31,876 nt of DNA, taken from Ichthyophthirius multifiliis (taxonomy: Eukaryota > Ciliophora > Oligohymenophorea > Hymenostomatida). The translations under genes were made by a program, and so were the position numbers. The notes under the pieces were generated by a model that had not been told where the DNA came from, did no database searches, and worked only from the letters and a program-made list of their open reading frames with translations. Shown piece after piece: positions 23,904 to 31,876 of the stretch (position 1 is the first letter of the stretch; every line of letters starts with the position of its first letter). Where the stretch lies: assembly GCF_000220395.1 (NCBI RefSeq), contig NW_004087637.1, positions 1 to 31,876 on the forward strand. The letters are read 5' to 3'.

Positions 23904-25764
23904 TCACTCTTATAAATCTGACATTTATTACATTTAAACATCAACTTATTCAAATTTACTTTTAGTATCATCAATTCTTTTAATAAGGTATCTATAATAG
24001 AAAATCCAAAAAATAACAAATATACCTCCAATAATGATATCAAGAAGGCTCATATATATTCTATATTTTTCAAAGTTATTATAATATTATTTTAATTATT
24101 AATAAAGAAGTTTTATTAGATAATCATTATGTAATTTTATATTTTATTCTTATGCTAAGGATAAATCTTAATATTATTAATTCATATACTCATAGATTGA
24201 AAAATCGTTATTATTTTGTTTTTAAAGTTCAGTCATTTTAACCTAGAAATTGTCCCAAATATCTTTATATTATTTTTTTAGGAGTTTTATATTATTTTAA
24301 ATTCCATTTTAAGTTAATTATAATTATTCATATCTACATCCGAATTTTCCATCATATTTTTAATGATCTATATTATTATATTCTTATTTATTTCCTTATC
24401 TTTTTATTGTAAATATTTTTATTTTTGTTATAAATATAAATAGATTACTTGTCATAGATATTTATTTTTATAAGACATTAATTATAACAATTATATTAAT
24501 CAACTAAAATATCAAAATAAAAATCACAATAATAATTATTTTAAGTATCTTTTAATTTATTAAAGAATCTATTAAAAAACAAAAAAAATATGAAAATATA
24601 TAAATATTTATATATAGTTAAATTACAATTAAAATTCTTAAGAAAATTCCTCTCCTTAATCTTTTATAAGTTAATAAATGTTCTCTTCAACTTTTCCTTA
24701 TTTAAAAATATATGTCTACATTAAATTAGTTTAATTATAAACAGAAGAAGATTTAAAATAAATTTATTCAAATAAAAAACTTTAAGCATACTTAAGATGG
24801 CTATTCCTTTAAGCTAAAATTTAAGAAAATTAAATACTTCCATTGATATTGAAAAAAACTTGATCGAAAAATCTATATTAGAAACATCCTCCTAAAAATA
24901 GCCCAATACATAAAATTATTAAAGGAAATCCAAGTTTCATTTTTGAATATTCTTCGAATGAAATTCTGGTCTCGTTAAGTGTATTTATTGCCCAATAAAG
25001 TCTGTATATTAGTACAAGGAATATTAAATATTTAATACATGAGAAAATAACATATATAAATTAGTATTTTTCATTAAAGTTTTCATAATAAGTCTTTATT
25101 TTTTCGACAAACTATTCACATTAGTCTTTAAAACTTACTAAAGTTTCCATTATATATTAATCTAATTACTATTATGTGTTTCCTATAGAAGGAACGTTCA
25201 TACTCATATATAAACTCAATATATTAAATCCGAATCCAAGGTCGATTTTATCTAGATTAGGCACTGTTCCTCCTAACCCTCCTGTTCCTGCTCCAGTTCC
25301 TGCGCCTCCATTCATCATACTTTCTTGTGTATATAAAGGAGATTTATTAAATTAAGGCTTATTGTTGGAATTTGCATCCTTATTGAATTTAGCATTTAAT
25401 AAAGTTAAATCTTTTGTTGCTTTATTTCTGAATGAATCTCGGTCATATTGTAATTCTTATAAATGAAAATATAAGTTTGTTTGATTTTTTCCACTATTTA
25501 TTTATTTATTTTAATTTTATTGTTTTTATTTTACTTTTAATCTGCATTTATTTAACGAACTCTATAACCTACTAATGGAATAAAATTAGAGACATCATAT
25601 ATGGCTAGTATTTCTTTTGGAACATCTGATATTTAGGTGAAATATTCATTTGTAAAATAGAGAAGTAGTGATGATGAGAGAATTAAACTTACTATAAAAA
25701 ACATTGTTGAATTACACACAAAAATGTTTGCTTTTTCTAAAATTTACTCTTTAGTTTTTGCCAT
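23904..25764 (-). CDS. Multi-span membrane protein with large loops, unknown
   Basis: ATG 25764, stop TGA at 23906-23904. Four hydrophobic spans are visible: about residues 15-40 (MFFIVSLILSSSLLLYF), a pair in the middle (FIYVIFSCIKYLIFLVLIY and FPLIILCIGLFLGGCF), and one near the C-terminus (IIIGGIFVIFWIFYY) followed by a coiled, charged tail. The loop between spans 1 and 2 is long and holds a Gly-rich stretch (GGAGTGAGTGGLGG). The loop between spans 3 and 4 is also long, with several Cys (YYCDFYF, CYNQC, KFGCRY). Introns: 25494-25534 (41 nt) is certain, another lies near 24590-24650. One base must be added or lost at the T5 run 24401-24405 to join the last part. Two big loops between spans recall prominin or tweety topology, but I see no sequence motif to claim either. 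Confidence 0.6.
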
Positions 25765-26249
25765 TTCTTTAAATTTTTTTATGTCTATTTTTTTTTTAAT
25801 TTTTTTTAGAAAATGAATTATTTTTATATTACTTATATTTTTTTTTAAAAAAAAAACATTTAAACGAAGAAAAAATTTTAAATCTTAATTCTTTTTAATA
25901 TTTTTTAATTGATTTTTTATATATGTTAATATTAAAAATAATAATAAATTAAAAATTATATAATTTATTAAAATACAATAAACAATATATAATAATTATT
26001 TATATATTTTAATTTACATTAAGCTTTTTCTAAAAATATCTTTTTAATAAATATACACATTAAATTAAATAATATTTAACGAAGTCTGATATAAAAATAT
26101 TAAATAAATTGAAAATAGTTACAAATATTTATTAAATAATTATAAAAAAAATATTTATAAAATAAAATAAGAAGAAAAAAAAAGTAAAATAAATAAAAAT
26201 TTTATTTAAAAAAAAATCAAATAAAATATAAAAGAAAATTTTAATAAAA
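25765..26249. promoter_or_regulatory. Divergent promoter region
   Basis: The 485 bp between the divergent starts of the multi-span membrane protein (25764, minus) and the Na+/H+ exchanger (26250, plus). Entirely A/T-rich; both genes encode membrane proteins and could share control elements. No specific site was identified. Confidence 0.4.
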
Positions 26250-28181
26250 ATGAACATAAACGTTTTAAATAATGAACATAATACATAAGAAAGCTCATCA
26301 GTACATGAGGGATCTGAACATTAATAGCCTTTAATATTATTTTTTGTATTTTTCGGTTTATTTTTCGGAGGAATTCTTCGATAAGTCAACTAGGCCACAA
26401 AAATTCCATATACACCAATGTTAATAATTTTAGGAATGATATTTGCAGCCTATAGAAATGAACTAGGTTTTTTAAAAAATAATAGATAACTAATTATATT
26501 AAAAAAAACTAGGTTTTATTGGCGATGCAGTTAAAATATGGAGTTAAATAAATCCTCATATGATTCTATTTATATTTATTCCAGTTCTAATCTTTGAAAG
26601 TGGTTTTAACTGTGATTGGTATGTATTTAAACGTGCTTTAGTTAATATCATACTTTTAGCAGGTCCAGGAGTATTTATAGGCGCTACAATTCTTGCCATA
26701 TGTATAAAAGTTATCCTTTCTTATGATGATATTACATGGTATGGGGCACTTACTATGGGATCTATTTTATGTGCCACAGATCCTGTTGCTGTGGTTGCTT
26801 TGTTAAAAGAATTGGGTGCTTCCGTGCAATTTAATACATTAATTGAGGGAGAAAGTTTACTAAATGATGGTACTGCAATGGTTTTTTACTAGGTTTTCAT
26901 TAATTTAGAAAAGGGAAGAAGTTCAAATCCTGTTAGTGTTGTTCTTGGATTTTGCAGAACGTCTTTAGGAGGACCTTTTTTAGGTATTGTAATGGGGATT
27001 TTAGGATCTTATTGGTTAAGAAGAATCATTAGAGATGACGTTTTAACTTCCACTGTTACTTTTATAGTATGTTATATTTGTTTTTATTTAGCTGAATTTA
27101 CATTTTTAGCTGTTTCAGGTTTTTTTTAATATAAAATAAAATTCTAAAATATAAAATAAACAAATTTTATTAGGAATTCTTTCTATTGTAGTATTAGGAT
27201 TATTTATGAGTGCAAACGGAAAAGTAAAAATCTACCCAGAAAGTGAGCATGCAGTGCATACTGTTTGGTCATTTGCTTAATATGTGTGCGAAACTTTAAT
27301 ATTTTTATTAACAGGATTACTTATTGGGGTCGAAATAGTAGGACAATCCACTATTACAACTTCGGATTGGGTAAAATTAATTGTTTTTTGGGTTTTAATG
27401 ATAATAACAAGATATTTAATGGTAATAATACTAATGCCTTTTTTAAAATAATCTGGATACCCAATAACTTAACAGGAACTTTATGTTTTAGTCTGGGGAG
27501 GACTAAGAGGGGCTTTAGGATTGACTTTATCCTTAATGGTTTTGGTAGATGATGAAATCGAGAGCGTTAGATTAAAACAATTGACGGTTTTTTATATGGC
27601 AGGGACGGCTACTTTAACTCTTTTGGTTAATGGGACTACTTGCGGGGCTTTAGTAAAATATTTAAATATTGTGGAAACTACAGCTATTAAAAATAGACTT
27701 TTGTAAAATACAGTTAAAAATATGATAAATAACTGCGATGATAAAGTTAAGTCGTTTAAGGGAAATAATTTTTTATAAATGGCAGATTGGAATAAGGTGG
27801 AGAAAATTTCAGGTTTGGAAGAAATTAAAAATGAAATGTATAGAAGTTAGGAAGGAGTTAATATTAGTTAAAGAAAATCCACTTATACAGGATTTAATAA
27901 AAATGAAGTTTTATAAGAAATTAGGTTTAGAATGCTAAGATCTATGAAAGGATTATTTTGGGAAAATTACGAGTGTGGATAATTGAGTGCTAATGCAATC
28001 AAATTACTTGATGAAGCTATGAATAGATCATTGGAGCATACATAGAAACCTTTAAAATTATGGGATTTAATATTTGTTAATTTTTCTGATTTTTAAACCT
28101 TGAAGTTTATGTTTGCTGTAAATAATTGGATAATTATAGGTTATATATATATAAAATATTTATATATATATAAATAAAAAC

Positions 28182-28224
<43 letters not shown>

Positions 28225-29405
28225 AATTTTTTTTATGATATTTAGGTTCAATAGCTAAAACATATATTTTATAGCATTTATCTTTTGTATATGAAGTGGT
28301 ATCTTGCTTTATATAAACAGCACATGAAATTGAAGAAATATAAAGTTCTTTACCTATATCATAACATTTTGTTGCTTAAATAGATGAGGAGCTTAATTTA
28401 AGTGTGAAATTAGCCTAGCATTATTTAGCGGAACTTTCAGATAATTTCCCTCAAATAATAAAATCTATACACACAAAAAAGGCTGCAAATAGTATTATTG
28501 AAGCTTAAAAACATTTTCTTTTGGATTATAGAAACAAAGGATATATAGATAATAATGATTATATACATTATAGAAGTAAAATAGATAAAAAGGCTTTAAT
28601 GTTAGAAAATATGGAATTCGATTTGGTTTTACCCACATTCTAATCTATTTTATTATAGTTCCCAGTATTTAACTCTTTAACAGAAGATTAATTAAAACTA
28701 TTACAATAAAATTAAAAAATGAAGTCATTTGAAGAGGGGGAAGAAATTTATACTAAAGATGAGCCTTTTAGACATATTTATATAATAACACAAGGAGCTG
28801 TAAGTGAGTAAATAACCTAAAACTTCTCTTTACATATAGGAATTGGAGGAATTCTTTCATATGCACATTGTGTATCAGATTCTGATTAAAAAAGCGTTTG
28901 TACAGCAAAAGCTTTGACTCATGTAAAGTGTAATTATATTCCTTTTGGAATTTTTAAGGAAATTATGAGAAACAATAGAAGTTTTGAATAAAGGGTTTTT
29001 ATGAAAAGTATTATTTATTTTGTTAAAATCAATCCTGATAAAGCAGGACCTTTAAAAAATTTAAATGAAAATAATTTAAATGATTATTGTGAAAATGCTG
29101 AATTTTTCTCTTTGGCTAATACTTAGAATATCTTATTTGAAAACGGGGCATATATTATTGCTGGGTCTATGAAAAATTCTAGAAGTTAAGAAGTTTTGGA
29201 TTAATTCACATATATAAATCCATCAAATGATAATTTTGTAGCTTTAGAAGATGTTTATTTGATTAAGTTTATTGAATAAGTTGTTAAAAAAAATAGATAG
29301 ACTGTTATGGAACAAGTAGAAGATGTTGATTAAAATATTGGTTTCTAAATTAAAAATATTAAAGGAAAAGCAAAAGATGTGGAAATGGAATAAATTTAAT
29401 TTTGA
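26250..29405 (+). CDS. SOS1-like Na+/H+ exchanger with C-terminal cNMP-binding-like domain (982 aa)
   Basis: Exons 26250-26466, 26513-27118, 27174-28139, 28246-29405 give 983 codons in one frame, TGA stop. The transporter core covers about residues 25-430. It has LFFGGILRQV, ATDPVAVVALLKELG (D162), the GESLLNDGTA signature (N190, D191) and WGGLRGALGLTLSL, all hallmarks of the CPA1 family, closest in style to plant SOS1 and the sperm-type exchangers. There is no voltage-sensor module; instead a long helical linker with FPQIIKSIHTKKAANSI, like the SOS1 cytosolic part. A cyclic-nucleotide-binding-like fold follows (about 690-800): VFNSLTEDQLKLL, FEEGEEIYTKDEPFRHIYIITQGAV, and a degenerate cassette. 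It should exchange Na+ or K+ for H+ at a membrane and control ion balance or pH. Base composition is visibly richer in G+C than its surroundings, as expected for a conserved protein. Confidence 0.9.
28804..28839 (+). other. Possible 36-nt in-frame intron in the exchanger
   Basis: GTGAGTAAAT...TACATATAG begins and ends like an intron and is a multiple of three, so both forms keep the frame. Removing it joins ITQGAV to RIGGIL, a better fit to a cyclic-nucleotide-binding fold than the 12 extra residues. The length is shorter than the other introns of the gene (46-106 nt). Confidence 0.45.
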
Positions 29406-29638
29406 TATTGTTTTAGGTGTGATTTTTTTTTTTGAATATTAATATATAATTTAATAATTTTTAATTTTTAAATTTTTATTTATTGTTGAAATTATAATTC
29501 TAGAATTTTTTTTTATAACTTTTCAATTCACATTGCTTATTTTATATATAAAAAATTAAAAATAAAATTTTACTAAAATTATATATAGCTATTTGAATAA
29601 ATAAATATCTTAAATCTTCATAAATACATTAGAAAATA

Positions 29639-30517
29639 ATGAATAACAAATATTTTACTTTACTTGCAAAATCAATAGCCAAAAATTAATAAATAATTCA
29701 ATAAAAAAAAAAATTCCACTAATTTGCAAGCAAATACTGTTTTAGCACAGAAAATAAACCCAACAATATATAAATAAACAAAAATAAAGGTAATAATAAA
29801 GTTGATTCCTAACCAGAAAGCGAATAACCAAAATAAGATAGAATTTAAATTATAATATTAGGTTTAATAACAACTGGGGCCTTATACATTTTATATAAAT
29901 TAAATTATATTCAAAAATAATACCGAAAAGCTGAAGAAGTGAAAGTTTCTCATAGAGGAAAATCCGAAATCGGAGGTGATTGGTAACTAATAAATACTGA
30001 AGGTAAAAAATTTACAGACAAAGATTTATTCGGATAGTATTATTTGGTTTATTTTGGATTTGTTTCCTGTCCGGATATATGTCCGGCTAATTTGATAAAA
30101 TTAGCAAGTACTTTAAAAAAGTTAAAATAAAATAAAAATCTAAATGTAAAGTTAGTATTTATTAGTGTAGATCCCGAAAGAGACTCTCCAGAAAAAATTA
30201 GGTTTTATTTAAATTAGTTTGAATAGGATTTTATTGGACTAACAGGTATTAGTAGTGAAGATTAAGATTTTAAAAACATGCTTTAAAGCTTCAGGGTTGT
30301 TGCTAATAAAGTTTATTATGATGAAATGGAAGATGATTAATAGATAAATAAAAATAAGCAAAATTAATAAGATTAGTATACCATGGATCATACTACAAAT
30401 GTATTTTTTATGGATAAAAATGGAAAGTTTGTTGATTTTTATGATAATAAAACTTCAGAAAATTAACTTGTTGAGAATATATATAAGCATATTAATAGAA
30501 TTGAAAATTAAAAATGA
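29639..30517 (+). CDS. SCO1: SCO1/SenC copper chaperone for cytochrome c oxidase (292 aa)
   Basis: Intronless frame of 293 codons from ATG 29639 to TGA 30515-30517, with numerous in-frame TAA/TAG. The N-terminus is basic with Ser/Gln/Asn, like a mitochondrial presequence. Residues 70-88 form one membrane span (IIILGLITTGALYILYKL). The thioredoxin-like domain follows from about 105 (GDWQLINTEGKKFTDKDL). It carries the copper motif C144-P-D-I-C148, VDPERDSPEKI (178-188) and the distal copper ligand His251 in DHTTNVFFMDKNG. SCO1 sits in the inner mitochondrial membrane facing the intermembrane space and delivers copper to the CuA site of subunit 2 of cytochrome c oxidase. All three copper ligands are present. 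An insert of about 15 Asp/Gln/Asn/Lys residues (230-246) just before the His loop is a lineage feature. It starts 233 bp after the exchanger's stop. Confidence 0.95.
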
Positions 30518-31838
30518 TATCTATTATTTTATATGTATTTGTTATTTATATAAATTTAAGTTTATTATATTTATAAATAGTTTAGAATTTATGAATAAAT
30601 AAAAATAAAAAAATTATATTTATAAATTATATTTTTATATTTATTTTTATTTATCTTCTTTTTTTCTATAAAAAATAAGTAATTTGTGTTATTATAAAGT
30701 AAGAGTAATTTATATTATAAATAGTTGTCATTTAATTAAGCAATTATAAGATTGCTTTTTTATTGCTCAAAGACAATTATAATATAGTATTTTTTATAAA
30801 TTAAACTTTTAGTATGTTAAGTTTAACATTTCTGAAGTTATACAAATCAAAGGAACAATTATAAAAATATAATTAATAAACTATTAAAGAAACTGCATAA
30901 TATATTTTTAAAATTATTTAAATTTATAATATTATTAGAAAATTAAGTTTAAAATATTAAAATAATTCAACAAAATATTATAAAATAACTAACTAAATCT
31001 AATGAAAATTACATTTTTTTAAAAAAGGTTATTAATTATAAAAAATACATAATATTAATTACAATAGTTAAAATAAATACTATTTCGTATAATATATAAA
31101 AATAATTTAATATTATTTTTATATTAAATATTATTTTTAATTATATAAATGTTTTTATAAATTATATTTATTATTTATAATGATTTTTTTTTTTAATTTA
31201 TCTTATATATGGTTAGTTAATAATTTATTAAATTAATTTTAAAACATTGAAATTTTTTTATAAAAATATCTAATATATGGTCTTAAAAATAATTAATTAA
31301 AATTATTATAAACTTATGTTTAATATATAATAATTATCAAATTATTTATTTTTAATTGCAATAATATTTAGTAAAAAAATAATTTACTTTTTTAATTTAA
31401 TATATATATATATATATAAAAAAAAATACATCTTATCTTATTATAATTAATTTAAATAATAAATTGAATTTTAAATATTTTTTCTTATTTTATATAAATT
31501 ATTATAATAGATTTATTTATTTTAATATTATATATAAAAAAATAAATATTATTTATTATTTATACATTTGTAAAAAAAACTCATTATCAAATTAATTAAG
31601 ATAATAATTAATATCTAATATATAAAAAAATATTTATAAATAAAAAACATATTAAATTATTTAATATATAATTTATTTATATAAAAAATATATTAATATT
31701 AATATTTAAAAGGTAAAAACATAAGAAAAAAAAACTTTTCTATATATAATATTAAAAAATTATAAAAAAAAAAAAAAAATAGAACAAATAATAAAATAAA
31801 CTTTAAAGTAAATAATTAAACAAAAAGTAATATAAGAT
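30518..31838. other. 1.3-kb A/T-rich intergenic region
   Basis: Between SCO1 and the partial gene at the right edge. The part around 30720-30850 is a little less biased and holds a short hairpin followed by T6 (30738-30761). Nothing else was recognised; presumably it contains the SCO1 3' UTR and the promoter of the edge gene. Confidence 0.5.
30738..30761 (+). other. 7-bp hairpin followed by six T
   Basis: AAGCAAT (30738-30744), a six-base loop, ATTGCTT (30751-30757), with the T run continuing to 30761. In a eukaryote this could be the end of a short RNA polymerase III transcript or a chance structure; no promoter boxes or RNA body were recognised. Confidence 0.3.
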
Positions 31839-31876
31839 ATGTAAATAGAAGTCCCAAATACATTGGAACATATCAT
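31839..31876 (+). CDS. Probable first codons of a gene cut by the window edge
   Basis: ATG at 31839 after an A-rich leader opens a frame reading MQIEVPNTLEHI up to the last base. The mix of residues and the sudden rise in G+C after 1.3 kb of desert suggest a real start. Twelve codons are too few to name a product. Confidence 0.4.

Overview
The window looks like macronuclear DNA of an oligohymenophorean ciliate of the Tetrahymena/Ichthyophthirius type; the extreme A+T content favours something Ichthyophthirius-like, but the species is inference. The main evidence is the genetic code. Every recognisable gene has many in-frame TAA and TAG codons at positions where glutamine fits, and every gene ends at TGA. 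Introns are short, almost pure A/T, GT...AG, mostly 41-190 nt, and can be placed precisely because splicing restores one frame. No tRNA, rRNA, CRISPR array, telomere or transposon was recognised.

Layout, left to right: a C2H2 zinc-finger/AT-hook protein (-), a PTB/hnRNP-L-like multi-RRM protein (-), a protein with degenerate cyclic-nucleotide-binding folds (-), a decayed ubiquitin copy (+), an Integrator subunit 3 homologue (+), a Gln/Asn-rich coiled-coil protein (+), a mitochondrial carrier of the NAD/folate/pyrimidine branch (+), a single-pass membrane protein (-), a 77-residue basic protein (-), a SAXO-like axonemal microtubule protein (+), a multi-span membrane protein with large loops (-), a SOS1-like Na+/H+ exchanger carrying a C-terminal cyclic-nucleotide-binding-like domain (+), the copper chaperone SCO1 (+), and the probable first codons of one more gene (+) at the right edge. 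Between them lie A/T deserts of 0.3-2 kb.

This is ordinary eukaryotic gene order, not an operon. Loose themes are mitochondria (carrier, SCO1), cilia and ion homeostasis (SAXO, exchanger) and RNA processing (PTB-like, INTS3). Several genes were reassembled exon by exon and have consistent frames and total lengths. The Gln/Asn-rich gene and the multi-span membrane gene each need one or two single-base corrections at homopolymers, which look like sequencing undercalls.

No wholly new system was found. The most interesting items are a diverged, frameshifted ubiquitin without the terminal Gly-Gly, a 47-nt pure pyrimidine tract full of UCUU/CUCUCU in the 3' region of the PTB-like gene (possible autoregulation), the exchanger with an optional 36-nt in-frame intron inside its sensor domain, and a SAXO-like protein whose cysteine motif sits about 280 residues in instead of at the N-terminus.
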